A DNA stretch of 34,253 nt from an uncultured bacterium (GCA_913009415.1 CAJVYM010000014.1:1-34253), one strand, 5' to 3'; shown: positions 23,998-33,136, numbered from the stretch's first letter. Notes: generated by a model not told the origin, from the sequence alone. Numbers and translations: made by a program.

Positions 23998-24350
23998 TCC
24001 GCAGAACTCACTAATGATCCGCCAATGGATCCATACGCATTCTGAAGGACTTCTTTCCCTGCGGGTTGGAACTGCTCGCTATTCCATTGCTGCGATTTGG
24101 AGTTACCAACGCACTCCGGAAAGCCGTCTCCAGAGGTAGAACCACGTTGAGCGATGAGTAAGCGGCATTCCGTTAGTTTGAGGCGTTCGCCATTCCATCG
24201 GCTGCTGTAACTCTGTCAATATACTAGACAGGTGTGGCCATTCGCCCCGAATCTGAATTGCCCGGGAGGAAAAGTTGCGAAGAGATCGCAGGTTTAGTAC
24301 ATTCCATTAGTGAGGACATGGCCGTGCGAATGTCAAGGGGGGAGATGATA
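23998..24350. other. Gap before lactate dehydrogenase
   Basis: No complete gene is supported. A 40-codon open stretch (about 24042-24167) reads LKDFFPCGLELLAIPLLRFGVTNALRKAV but has no start codon and may be a gene remnant. The upstream extension of the ldh ORF (from GTG 24234) is not family-like and is treated as leader. Confidence 0.4.
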
Positions 24351-25310
24351 ATGCCAAAGGCCTCTTGGAAAAGACGAAAGGTGACGGTTGTCGGTGCCGG
24401 TGCTGTTGGCTCTACCTTCTGCTACACGCTTGCTCAGAGCGGCCTTGCCGAAGAGATCGCTCTGATTGACCAAAACAGCGATCTTGTCCGTGGGCAAGTG
24501 CTCGATTTGAACCATGGGCAGTTGTTCTTCCCCTCCGTCGACATTCATGTTGGTGACAAGAGCGACTACCGCGATACGCAGCTTATTGTGCTCACCGCGG
24601 GATCGAAGCAACGGCCAGGGGAGACACGGCTTGATCTCTTGCAGAGGAACGCGTCCATCATTGAAAGCATCGCATCCGACGTTGCCAATGCCGGCTCACA
24701 TGGCGTTCTGCTTGTAGTCAGTAACCCGGTAGATGTGTTGACGTATGTTGCCCTCAAGACAACCGGATGGCCGCGTGGGCGGGTGATCGGCTCCGGAACA
24801 GTTCTCGACAGTGCGCGCTTCCGTTATCTCCTCAGCAGGCACTGCCAAGTTGATACGCAAAACGTGCACGGCTACATCCTGGGAGAGCACGGAGACAGCG
24901 AATTTGCGGCCTGGTCGATGACTCGTATTGGCGGTATGGACATCGATTCATACTGCTCCATCTGCGGCTTTTGTGATGATTGCGTAGGCATGCGGAATCA
25001 GATCGAGCAGGAAGTGAGAGAGTCTGCATATCACATCATCAACTACAAGGGCTCGACGTGCTTTGCCATCGGCTTGGCTCTGGTGCGGATTACTGCGGCC
25101 ATTTTGCGTGGCCAGAAGAGCGTCCTCAGCGTATCTACCCTGCTACAGGATGAATTTGGCCTGAGCGACGTTTGCCTGAGTGTGCCTTGCATAGTGAGCG
25201 AGAACGGCGTGGAACGAATCGTTGCTGGGCATCTACAGCCGGAAGAAGATGAGTCTCTCTCACGGTCCGCGGCGTTGTTGCGACAGGCAAACAAGAGTCT
25301 TGAGCGGTAA
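24351..25310 (+). CDS. ldh: L-lactate dehydrogenase
   Basis: This NAD-dependent enzyme interconverts pyruvate and lactate, regenerating NAD in fermentation. At 319 residues it has family length. GAGAVGS (about 15-21) binds NAD. The specificity loop SKQRPGETRLDLLQRN has Gln 87, which marks LDH; malate dehydrogenase has Arg there. Asp 153 and His 180 (GEHGDSE) form the catalytic pair. A cysteine-rich insertion, CSICGFCDDC (Cys 202, 205, 208, 211), precedes helix QIEQEVRESAYHII. ATG 24351 follows GGGGGGAG and fits the family start better than GTG 24234. It stands alone on the plus strand. Confidence 0.93.
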   Translation: MPKASWKRRKVTVVGAGAVGSTFCYTLAQSGLAEEIALIDQNSDLVRGQVLDLNHGQLFFPSVDIHVGDKSDYRDTQLIVLTAGSKQRPGETRLDLLQRNASIIESIASDVANAGSHGVLLVVSNPVDVLTYVALKTTGWPRGRVIGSGTVLDSARFRYLLSRHCQVDTQNVHGYILGEHGDSEFAAWSMTRIGGMDIDSYCSICGFCDDCVGMRNQIEQEVRESAYHIINYKGSTCFAIGLALVRITAAILRGQKSVLSVSTLLQDEFGLSDVCLSVPCIVSENGVERIVAGHLQPEEDESLSRSAALLRQANKSLER

Positions 25311-25839
25311 GAGAGCCCGTTGCACTATATCGACGTAGAGATCCGGCCGAACCGCGGGATCGTGGTGTGGTCTTGTAATCGACCAACGCCATCCATTCAT
25401 CACATCACATTTCTTGGCCGTAGAGAGTTGCCAGAGCATACCGCCCTTTATCAGCACGGAAGTCCCCCACGATCTTCGAAGACCACTTTCTGACCCCACA
25501 CGTACGGAGAGAGTTAGGAAGGAGTGAATGTTGCATTGGAAGGCGTGATGCTAAAGCCTTCACACAGAGGCGAGTTCATCGGGTCTGTCTTGTGGCACAC
25601 AGGCAGCTTCATCAAGCAAGCATTCTACTTGATGGGGTCTACCTATCACTGTGCCGAATCTAATGGTAGATCCTCTTGTGCGGAGCGTAGGCCACAGATC
25701 CAGGTAGAACATCTGCTGTTGAACATGTTGGCGATGGCGATATTATGTAGGGTCCTTGCTACCGCGGCATCGCTGTTGGCAACAAGCACAATAGTGTTTC
25801 TTATGTAGGAATACATAAAAGCGTATAAAGGAGCGAGAG
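25311..25839. other. Gap between ldh and the ammonium transporter gene
   Basis: The ORF 25524..25808 has a fair ribosome site (AGGAAGGA) but its translation matches no family I know and has no even pattern; a six-codon reading frame (ATG at 25528) overlaps the same site. I would not call either. No terminator or clear promoter is visible. AAAGGAGCG before 25840 serves the transporter gene. Confidence 0.4.
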
Positions 25840-27045
25840 ATGTTCAACACCGGTAATACCGCGTTCATGCTCGTCGCCACCAGCCTCGTCATGTTGATGA
25901 CGCCCGGACTGGCCTTCTTCTACGGCGGGCTTGTGAGCAGGAAAAACGTGCTCACGATAATGCTTCAAAGTTTCGTCTCCATGGGTTGGACCACCATCCT
26001 ATGGGTCACGATTGGATTCAGCCTTTGTTTTGGCAAGGATCTCGGCGGGATCATCGGAAACGGCCAGTATTTCCTTCTGCACGGGATCAGTCTTAAGAGC
26101 GCATTGGGACACGGTACAGGCATTCCGATGCTTATCTTTGTCGCCTATCAGATGATGTTTGCGATCATAACTCCAGCGCTGATCACCGGTGCGTTCGCTG
26201 ACCGCGTGAAGTTCAAGGCGTACATGATCTTCCTCACGTTGTGGCTTCTGTTCGTCTATTTCCCTCTGGTGCACATGGTTTGGGGGGGGGGAATCCTTCA
26301 ACAGTGGGGCGTCCTCGACTTTGCCGGAGGAATCGTCGTTCATGCTAGCGCTGGGTTCGCCGCTCTTGCTTCTGTCTTTTTCGTCGGAAGAAGGAACGTT
26401 AAATCAAAGCCACACAGTATCCCTCTCGTTGCTCTTGGTACCGCACTTCTTTGGTTTGGCTGGTACGGATTTAACGCCGGTAGCGAGCTTCAGGCGAATG
26501 CAATCACGGCGAATGCGTTCCTTAATACCGATGTTGCCGCCTCGTTTGCTGCCATTACTTGGCTCGTCCTGGCGTTTATCTTCGAGAAAAAGCCGAAGAT
26601 GATCGGAATGCTTACCGGTGCTGTCGCCGGCCTGGCAACGATCACTCCGGCTGCGGGGTACGTCAGTGTGCAATGGGCGATGGTAATCGGTATTGCCGCC
26701 TCCCTTGCCTGCTACATCGCTGTTACGTATAAGAACAAACGTGGCTGGGATGATGCCCTGGATGTGTGGGGAGTGCATGGAATTGGGGGCTACATTGGGA
26801 TTCTGCTCCTTGGTCTGTTTGCCAGTAAGGTGATGAATCCCGGCGGAGCAAATGGTCTCATCTACGGTGGTAGCGTGTTCTTCCTTAAGGAATTCGTCGC
26901 GGTGACGATGATCGCGTTGTATGCGTTCTTATTTACCTATGGGGCTCTGTGGCTGATTAGCAAAGTAACAAAGGTCCGCGTCTCCGCAGAGGAACAGGAA
27001 AACGGCCTTGATGCCGGAGAATTAGGCGAGTCAGCTTACCTATAG
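25840..27045 (+). CDS. amt: Ammonium transporter (Amt/MEP/Rh)
   Basis: This inner-membrane channel takes up ammonium/ammonia. The 401 residues contain about eleven hydrophobic helices. Family signatures are GLAFFYGGLV near the N-terminus, DFAGGIVVHASAGFAAL with the first pore histidine (His 168) and DVWGVHGIGGYIG with the second (His 313). An intact twin-His pore supports transport. No glnK (PII) gene follows, although amtB and glnK are usually paired, so control by PII would have to act in trans. The TGG-GGG-GGG-GGA codons at 26281 create a ten-G run inside the gene. The start is the ATG after AAAGGAG. Confidence 0.95.
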   Translation: MFNTGNTAFMLVATSLVMLMTPGLAFFYGGLVSRKNVLTIMLQSFVSMGWTTILWVTIGFSLCFGKDLGGIIGNGQYFLLHGISLKSALGHGTGIPMLIFVAYQMMFAIITPALITGAFADRVKFKAYMIFLTLWLLFVYFPLVHMVWGGGILQQWGVLDFAGGIVVHASAGFAALASVFFVGRRNVKSKPHSIPLVALGTALLWFGWYGFNAGSELQANAITANAFLNTDVAASFAAITWLVLAFIFEKKPKMIGMLTGAVAGLATITPAAGYVSVQWAMVIGIAASLACYIAVTYKNKRGWDDALDVWGVHGIGGYIGILLLGLFASKVMNPGGANGLIYGGSVFFLKEFVAVTMIALYAFLFTYGALWLISKVTKVRVSAEEQENGLDAGELGESAYL

Positions 27046-27131
27046 CATAAGAGGAGCCGCTTCGAGCTCGGAGTGAAACGATATGCCCACCGCATGCGTA
27101 TGTTAAGTAAACGTATGCCGGGGTGAGAAGA

Positions 27132-29249
27132 ATGAAACGGCTCCTTTCTCTATCGTTGTTCGTTGTTGTGCTTCTTGGGCTCTTTCAGACGGTCGTATTC
27201 GCTGATGGGATGATCCTTCCCGATCATCCGGAGCGTGGTTGGCTCACCGTGACCTACCATCACGTCTCGGTAAGCATCGAAGATGGTATTGTGATCACGC
27301 GCGTAGATCAGGAGTTCCTCAACAATACGTCGCAGCCGATCGAGGGGCGCTACGTCTTTCCTCTCCCGCACGGGGCTGTTGTCTCGGATTTCTCGATGTG
27401 GGTAGACGGAGAGAGGCTCGAAGGAAAGGTCCTCGCAGCCGATGAGGCGCGCGATATCTACGAGGACTACGTGCGCCGCGTTCTCGATCCGGCGCTTCTG
27501 GAGTACATCGGCCGCGACACCCTTTCTGCGAGGATCTTCCCCATCCCCGCCGGTGGAACACGGCGGATTGAGCTGTCGTACACCGAGGTGCTGCGGGCAG
27601 AAAGCGGGATCTATCGCTACCTTTATCCACTGGACACGGAGCGCTTCTCCGCTTCTCCGCTGGAGGACGTACAGATCAGCGTCGATCTGAAGACGTCGAG
27701 CCCGCTGCAGGCGGTCTATTCCCCGACGCATAAGATCACCGTCAGCAAGAACACCGACAAGCATGCTCTCGTTTACTACGCTGAGAAGAATGTGCTGCCG
27801 CACAGGGACTTCATCCTCTACTACTCTGTGCTTCCGGAGGAGATGGGGATGACTCTCCTCCCCTACAAGGCGGCCGGCGAGGATGGGTTCTTCCTCCTCA
27901 TTGTCTCTCCTACTGTTAAGGGAGAGGAAACGGTGATCCCAAAGGACCTTGTCTTCGTCCTCGATACCTCAGGGAGCATGTCCGGAGAGAAGATCGTGCA
28001 GGCAAAGGAGGCGCTCAACTTTGTCCTCCAGAACCTTAACCCAGAGGATCGCTTTGCTGTTGTTGCATTCAGCGATTACCCGCGCGCGCAGAGTACCGAG
28101 CTGTTGCCGGTCAACCAGGAGACGATGAGCCAGGCGGCTGATTGGGTGAGCAAGCTCTACGCTGATGGGGGGACGAACATCGACGAGGCGCTGGTCACGG
28201 CTCTTTCTCTGTTTGAAGCAAACGATCATCCGCACTACGTCATCTTCCTCACCGATGGCGAGCCGACGGTCGGAAAGATTGATCCGCTCTCGATCATCTC
28301 CGATACCAATGCTGCAAACACCGTAGGTGCACGCATCTTCTCGTTTGGTGTTGGATACGACGTGAACACCATACTCCTCGATCGCCTGGGGCAGGAGAAC
28401 CACGGAACGACGGTCTACGTCACTCCCGATGAGAACCTAGAAGGGGCGATTTCCTCCTTCTACCGCAAGATCGCCTCGCCCGTTCTCACATCCCCGACGA
28501 TCACGATAGATGGAGTTGAGACGTACGATACCTACCCGAACCCTCTTCCCGACATCTTTCGTGGATCGCAGCTTCTCCTTGCCGGACGGTATCAGGGTGG
28601 CGGGGAGGCGACGATCACGCTGAGCGGCGATGTGGGAGGAGAGACCGCCTCGTTCATCGCGAGGCGCGCCTTTCCCGATCTTGCCCTTGAAGCGGATTTC
28701 CTCCTGCGCGTGTGGGCGGGACGTAAGATCGCCTATCTCCTCGATCAGTTGCGCCTCTACGGGGAGAGCGAGGAATTGGTGGATGAGGTGATCGCGCTCA
28801 GCAAGAGGTACGGGATCATAACCCCATACACCTCGTTCCTCGTTGAAGAGGGAGAGATGTCCGCAGACCAAATGGCACAGAGCGTGAAGCAGACAGCCGC
28901 AGCACCTGCCAGTGGAAAGCAAGCGGTTGCCGGCGCATCGGCGGTGCGTAACCTGGCCGAGGATGAGGCTGCCCCGCCGGAAGGACAAATGGTGAGAACC
29001 GTCGACGATCGCACCTTCTTCCTCAAAGATGGCATCTGGATTGAGAGCACGTACGTCGATGAAGAGACAGTCAAGATCGTGGCGTTCAGCAGCGCGTACT
29101 TCGATCTTCTCACCTTGAAGCCAGAATTGGCCCCCTTCTTCGCCCTCGGTGATCGAGTGATCGTCAAGGTGGGAACTGCCTACCTTGAGATCGGTTCGGA
29201 AGGGGCAGAGGTACTCACTAGTGAGATCAAGAATCAGATTATGAAGTAG
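27132..29249 (+). CDS. Secreted VIT/VWA-domain protein
   Basis: This is an inter-alpha-trypsin-inhibitor heavy-chain-like protein of 705 residues. A signal peptide (RLLSLSLFVVVLLGLFQTVVFA) is followed by a VIT domain (about 30-165; VDQEFLNNTSQPIEGRYVFPLP, then SARIFPIPAGGTRRIELSYTE). A VWA domain runs from about 272 to 450, with an intact metal-ion adhesion site DTSGSMSG (Asp 278), GGTNID and FLTDGEP. The C-terminal part is helical then beta-rich, with no anchor visible. Such proteins are usually adhesive or assembly factors at the cell surface. ATG 27132 is used; GGGGTGAG lies upstream. No operon partner is adjacent. Confidence 0.9.
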   Translation: MKRLLSLSLFVVVLLGLFQTVVFADGMILPDHPERGWLTVTYHHVSVSIEDGIVITRVDQEFLNNTSQPIEGRYVFPLPHGAVVSDFSMWVDGERLEGKVLAADEARDIYEDYVRRVLDPALLEYIGRDTLSARIFPIPAGGTRRIELSYTEVLRAESGIYRYLYPLDTERFSASPLEDVQISVDLKTSSPLQAVYSPTHKITVSKNTDKHALVYYAEKNVLPHRDFILYYSVLPEEMGMTLLPYKAAGEDGFFLLIVSPTVKGEETVIPKDLVFVLDTSGSMSGEKIVQAKEALNFVLQNLNPEDRFAVVAFSDYPRAQSTELLPVNQETMSQAADWVSKLYADGGTNIDEALVTALSLFEANDHPHYVIFLTDGEPTVGKIDPLSIISDTNAANTVGARIFSFGVGYDVNTILLDRLGQENHGTTVYVTPDENLEGAISSFYRKIASPVLTSPTITIDGVETYDTYPNPLPDIFRGSQLLLAGRYQGGGEATITLSGDVGGETASFIARRAFPDLALEADFLLRVWAGRKIAYLLDQLRLYGESEELVDEVIALSKRYGIITPYTSFLVEEGEMSADQMAQSVKQTAAAPASGKQAVAGASAVRNLAEDEAAPPEGQMVRTVDDRTFFLKDGIWIESTYVDEETVKIVAFSSAYFDLLTLKPELAPFFALGDRVIVKVGTAYLEIGSEGAEVLTSEIKNQIMK

Positions 29250-29252
29250 GAA

Positions 29253-29306
29253 GGTTCCTTATCGTTTCGCCTGCCTGTGCCGACAACGCAGACAGGAGTG
29301 GTAGTG
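29253..29306 (-). repeat. Dispersed GC-rich repeat, copy B
   Basis: On the minus strand this reads CCACTCCTGTCTGC, a diverged centre, GGCACAGGCAGGCGAAACGA and AAGGAACC, nearly the same as 139..192. It begins four bases after the VWA gene stop, so it may act as the gene's 3' hairpin. Confidence 0.65.
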
Positions 29307-29455
29307 GTTTTCTAATTGCGGTTTGCACATTACGGATGCCAAAGAAAAGATCTATGCCTAGTTTCCCTGCTTGATATTGGCATAGGTATCGGGCAGAGCT
29401 ACTGTACGGTTAGGCGTCGCGGTAGGGACACCCGTCGCCGGGTGCCCCCCGCACA

Positions 29456-29489
29456 GATCCGGACGTGAGGAATTACGCTCATCCGGCTC
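29456..29489 (-). ncRNA. Group II intron domain V
   Basis: The minus-strand 34 bases read GAGCCGGATGAG, a short loop region, then CTCACGTCCGGATC. The length, the AGC start, the two-base CG bulge and the outer stem match bacterial group II intron domain V. One pair in the outer stem is mismatched (G against A, where CGGTTC is usual), which might weaken activity. Confidence 0.8.
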
Positions 29490-29509
29490 CTACCTCGGGT
29501 TAATGACGC

Positions 29510-29674
29510 GGAAGCGTTAACTGCTTCCCGCACTCGCTTCAGTCCCTGTGACACACCTCTGGGCTCAATGTAGGTACTTCCTCTTGGCTGTATCCGCGGT
29601 TTCCCGCTTCGTGCCCGTTTAGAGTTCACCATATCGCTCCCTCCGTCTCTGTGTCCGGCGTGTGCTGGACTCAA
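29510..29674 (-). pseudogene. N-terminal remnant of the intron reverse transcriptase
   Basis: After GGAGGGAGCGAT an ATG opens MVNSKRARSGKPRIQPRGSTYIE, then PRGVSQGLKRVREAVNASAS. The SQGLxRVREA segment is typical just before the first conserved block of one class of group II intron reverse transcriptases. The frame then runs straight into domain V, so the RT, maturase and endonuclease domains are gone. The family match is from memory and short. Confidence 0.55.
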
Positions 29675-30489
29675 ACGAGTTCCCCTTGGTCAGGCCCCTT
29701 CCCTCCACCATCTCCGCCGGTCGGTGGCCGGTCTTTCCCGGTTGAGAACCTTTGTTCGACGGCTTCTATGGTACTATGGGCCTGTCCGACTGCCCGGTCA
29801 CGTACATGCTGGGATTGTGGTCACAGACCTTCCCCAGCCGGACTGAGCTAAGGACCCACTCAGTCGCTTCCGGGCTCTCCCGGTTCCCGCGCATGGAGCT
29901 TCTACGCATGCAGAGGGTCTCGGACTCCGTGGGCCGGTACGCACCTCGCCTAACGCTGCGCACCGTGTTGTCTTCCCCATATGAGTACAAGGTCGACGCA
30001 CCAAAAGGCTGATTTCGGAGCTCAATACCTCGCCTGCGCAGCCCCGCGCCAACGCTTCGCCGCCCCCTTACACGGGTAGCCGACGCATGACTCGGGTCCG
30101 TAGCGGCTCGCTACGCCTTACTACGTGGTGGACTTTCACCACCTCCTCCATGCCGGTTTTTACCGGCGCTTTCACCCACTCCACTATCGATGCCGGCAGT
30201 AGATACAGCTGTTGTTCATCGTATGCTAGAAAGTTGTATGCCATCTCACGTCCCTCAACACGATTAGATGTATCTAGTATATTCATCCGTTACTAGAGAG
30301 ACAAGTTGGTTTGTCGGACAGGCTCTTTATACCGGCTGAAGGTAGGCCGTGTCCACTTTCTTGCTCCCAGGTACGCAAATTCCGGATGAACCATCATTAA
30401 GTTGAAGACGCGCAGTAGGCAAGGTTTACACAACAGGCTCAATTGCAGCTTACGTTCCCTTATGCCTTGATCGGGCGTAGGCGCTCTGG

Positions 30490-32088
30490 CTAGGTGACGG
30501 ATTGCAGCGCCCGCCGGGCGCACTCCATGCCATCGAGCGCTGAGCTGACAATTCCCCCAGTGTAGCCCGATCCCTCGCCCATCGGATAGAGCCCCCTCAC
30601 ACCAGTGGATTGTCTGGTCTCCGGGTCGCGCAAGATGCGCACCGGGCTGGAACTACGGGTTTCGACACCGTAGAGAAGGACATCCTCGTGTCGGATGCCA
30701 TTCAGTTCGCGAAGCATCTTCGGAAGCGTGCTGCGAAGCGTCCGAACGACATCGTCGGGGAGGAGGCTTGCCACGTTGGCCGGCACGGCGCGCTTACAAG
30801 AACGAGCTTCGGAGATGCCTGCGGGCTTGCGCCCCTTAAGGAAGTCAATCAGCGGTTGTGCCGGCAGTCCGTAGTTTCCACCGCCTGCAAGAAACGCCGC
30901 ACGCTCCATGGTCCGCTGAAAATCGACTCCGGCAAGGGCAGCGTGTGGTCCGCCGACCGGGTAGTCATCCGGGCCAACGGGCACGAGAATAGCCGCGTTT
31001 CCGAACGGTTTGGCTCGACTCGAGTAGCTCATTCCGTTGGTCGTTAGCAGGCCATCGGACGATGCGCAGGACATCACGAGTCCGCCAGGGCAGGTGCAGA
31101 AACTGTAGCAACCTCGTATTGTCTGTCCGGGCTTGCGAGTCAGTCGGAAGCCGGCGCTCCTAAGCCTCGGGTGCTTCGCCCAGCGGCCGTACTGGGCAAT
31201 GTTGAGCAGACTCTGCGGCATCTCGGCTCGCACGCCGACCGCAAACGGCTTGACGGCCAGCGGCACACCCGACTCAGCAAGCATCGTGTAGATGTCGCGT
31301 GCGCTGTGCCCGGTGGCGAGGAAACACTGGTCGGTCGCGATCTCCTCGCCTGAGACCGTAACGCCGCGCAACGCGCCGTCTTCGATGTGCAGGCCCTCGA
31401 GGTGCGCGCCAAACCGAACTTCGCCTCCGAGTTCTTGGATTCGGTTCCGCAGCGTAGGGATGATTCGGCTAAGCACATCACTCCCGAGGTGCGGTTCGGC
31501 GTCAATCAGGATATCGGGCGAGGCACCACAATCGACCAGAATCTGAAAAAGGCGGTGAATCGCGCCTCGGTCCTTGGAACGTGCGGTCAGCTTACCATCG
31601 GAGAAGAGCCCGGCGCCACCTTCGCCGTAGAGAACGTTGCTGTCGAGGTTAAGGACCCCCTCCTGCCAGAACATCTCTACCTGGTCGCTACGAACTTGGA
31701 CATCCGCTCCCCTCTCGATGAGGAGAGGTTTCCATCCAGCTTCGGCGAGCGTCAGCGCCGCCACCAAACCGGCTGGCCCCGCTCCAACCACTATCGGGCG
31801 ATGCTCCCTCGGTGCGATGTGCGGGATCACTGGTATTGGTACTGGCGGGGCGGCCAGATCAATACGCCCCGGCGCAAGCGGCGGTGTGGCCTCACCGAGA
31901 TAGTCAACCTCGGCCGACAGCACGAAGCGGGGCGGCACGTCCTTGCCGCGAGCATCGATCGATTTGCGTAAGAGGACAAGCCGATCGAGCTCCTCCTCAC
32001 GGCAGATCAGTAGCCGAGCGATCGTTGCGAGCACGTCCTGCTTCTCATAATCCAGTTTGACCGAGATCTGGTTGATTCGTAAGCGCAT
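30490..32088 (-). CDS. FAD-dependent oxidoreductase (COG2509-type)
   Basis: The 532 residues have a small N-terminal domain (MRLRINQISVKLDYEKQ, a KSIDARGKD helix region) before a Rossmann FAD site PIVVGAGPAGLVAALTLAEAG (GxGxxG from Gly 102). LYGEGGAGLFSDGKLT, CYSFCTCPGGLVM and GLYPMGEGSGYTGGIVSSALDG match the uncharacterised FAD-dependent dehydrogenase family often called COG2509. It is probably cytoplasmic; the substrate is unknown. AAGG precedes the ATG. A perfect TATAAT on the minus strand lies about 36 bases upstream. No neighbours suggest a pathway. Confidence 0.88.
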   Translation of the reverse strand: MRLRINQISVKLDYEKQDVLATIARLLICREEELDRLVLLRKSIDARGKDVPPRFVLSAEVDYLGEATPPLAPGRIDLAAPPVPIPVIPHIAPREHRPIVVGAGPAGLVAALTLAEAGWKPLLIERGADVQVRSDQVEMFWQEGVLNLDSNVLYGEGGAGLFSDGKLTARSKDRGAIHRLFQILVDCGASPDILIDAEPHLGSDVLSRIIPTLRNRIQELGGEVRFGAHLEGLHIEDGALRGVTVSGEEIATDQCFLATGHSARDIYTMLAESGVPLAVKPFAVGVRAEMPQSLLNIAQYGRWAKHPRLRSAGFRLTRKPGQTIRGCYSFCTCPGGLVMSCASSDGLLTTNGMSYSSRAKPFGNAAILVPVGPDDYPVGGPHAALAGVDFQRTMERAAFLAGGGNYGLPAQPLIDFLKGRKPAGISEARSCKRAVPANVASLLPDDVVRTLRSTLPKMLRELNGIRHEDVLLYGVETRSSSPVRILRDPETRQSTGVRGLYPMGEGSGYTGGIVSSALDGMECARRALQSVT

Positions 32089-32123
32089 GGTATGCCTTTT
32101 TCTTGCAGTGAGAATTCATACCC

Positions 32124-32129
32124 ATTATA
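32124..32129 (-). promoter_or_regulatory. Candidate -10 box for the FAD oxidoreductase gene
   Basis: TATAAT is perfect on the minus strand 36 bases before the ATG. A matching -35 box at 17 bases is poor, so this is only a partial promoter call. Confidence 0.35.
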
Positions 32130-32177
32130 CAGCGAGGCACGATGCCGCACATCACAAGGGATAGGTCCATACTAGAG

Positions 32178-32210
32178 AGCGAGACCTGAGGGCGAATGAC
32201 AGGCCTCGCT
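32178..32210 (-). terminator. Hairpin after the small exported protein gene
   Basis: AGCGAGACCT and AGGCCTCGCT form a 10-base stem with one mismatch and a 13-base loop, about 30 bases past the stop of the gene at 32242. There is no T-run, so it is a weak terminator candidate. Confidence 0.5.
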
Positions 32211-32241
32211 CCAACTGGCGAACGGCCATAAGCCCTACTCT

Positions 32242-32472
32242 CTACCGGTGACTGGGCCCGGAGGTGACCCTTACGGATCTTGCTTTCAATTGATCGATCT
32301 CCTCCTTAGGGACTCCCAGCTCTTCCATCATCGCCTCTCGGCAGAATTCGCTGCGGTGAATCGGCAAGGCGCTTTCGCTCTGCCATCCCATTGATCCTCC
32401 GGCTATCACGATCAGTCCACTGAGTGTCATCGCGCCTGCTAACAACAAAATGCTTATCACTTGCTTCTTCAT
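32242..32472 (-). CDS. Small exported protein of unknown function
   Basis: I do not recognise the family. The 76 residues start with KKQVISILLLAGAMTLSGLIVIAGG, a signal peptide or membrane anchor, and continue with a charged segment (CREAMMEELGVPKEEIDQLKARSVRV) that may be helical and contains the only cysteine. GAGGGGG lies eight bases before the ATG, supporting translation. It is upstream of the FAD oxidoreductase gene on the same strand but separated by a hairpin and a promoter-like box. Confidence 0.7.
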   Translation of the reverse strand: MKKQVISILLLAGAMTLSGLIVIAGGSMGWQSESALPIHRSEFCREAMMEELGVPKEEIDQLKARSVRVTSGPSHR

Positions 32473-32823
32473 CCAATTACCCCCTCTGTGTTAGGTCAAA
32501 ACGCAACTGTCACGGTACCCTGCGGTTATGAAAAGAGGGTGAAAGCGTTGTGGAGATTCGGTGTCGACCATGCTGAGACAGATTAAGCAGCTTGCTGGCT
32601 AACGATAGGGTTACTCATGGCGCGAGCTGGCCTTAAGGCGATGTCACGCAGCGTATATGAGCGTTATGAATATGGCCCAAGATGCTGCTACGGCATGTCC
32701 CTTACGCACACCAATCCGAAAATAGGTGCATCTGAATTCGTAACAGAAGGAACCTTTAGTTGCAGCTTCCTATGAACTGGCGCAACAACTGTCTTACAGA
32801 TTGCTCTTCCCGCCGGGAGTGTG

Positions 32824-33030
32824 TCAATACTCTCGTTGTAGGAAAGTGAGGTTGTCCAGGCTCCGCGCGAGATCTAGCTCGTACCGTGTTGGATTGGCTT
32901 TCGCCAGACGCCTGAGCATCTTCACTGCCTCCTGGATCGCCTTTAGCGCGCTCGGACGGTCGCCCGACTCGCTCAAATGAGCGGAGAGGTTATTGAGACT
33001 GCCCGCGCGGTCTGGCTCGTACCGTCATGT
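32824..33030 (-). pseudogene. TPR-protein C-terminal remnant
   Basis: The minus strand reads RYEPDRAGSLNNLSAHLSESG, then RPSALKAIQEAVKMLRRLAKANPTRYELDLARSLDNLTFLQ and a stop. This is the repeat pattern (SLNNLSxxLxxxGxxxxALxAIxEAVxxxRRLAxxxPxRY) of large tetratricopeptide proteins fused to CHAT or NTPase modules. Only about one and a half repeats remain and an in-frame stop lies just upstream, so it is a fragment. Confidence 0.75.
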
Positions 33031-33136
33031 CTGGAGAGCCAGGCGCGAGATCGAGGTAGTTATGGCGGAGGCTTGCCTGGTGCCACGACTCTCCACATAA
33101 GACACTAGAGAACCACTTCATATTTCTTGATGCTAG

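Larger units (their letters stand above)
29416..30290 (-). mobile_element. Group II intron, reverse transcriptase deleted
   Basis: Read on the minus strand, the segment contains domain-I-like sequence (GGTGGTGAAAGTCCACC, CGTAGCGAGCCGCTACGG), a conserved stretch ending CAGGCCCATAGTACC, the first codons of an intron reverse transcriptase, then domain V (29456..29489) and a domain VI hairpin (GGGCACCCG...CGGGTGTCCC). The 3' end is probably near 29416. The 5' end was not pinned down; the right boundary is approximate. With about 0.9 kb instead of the usual 2-3 kb, it lacks the RT and would need a maturase in trans. Confidence 0.75.

Noticed and set aside
24351-25310. Malate dehydrogenase annotation
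   Set aside because: The specificity loop carries Gln (KQRPGETR), as in lactate dehydrogenase, rather than the Arg of malate dehydrogenases.
25524-25808. 94-residue ORF before the ammonium transporter gene
   Set aside because: Despite a fair ribosome site, composition and lack of any family pattern argue against a real gene.
31387-31971. 194-residue plus-strand ORF opposite the FAD oxidoreductase
   Set aside because: Shadow of a conserved gene on the minus strand.
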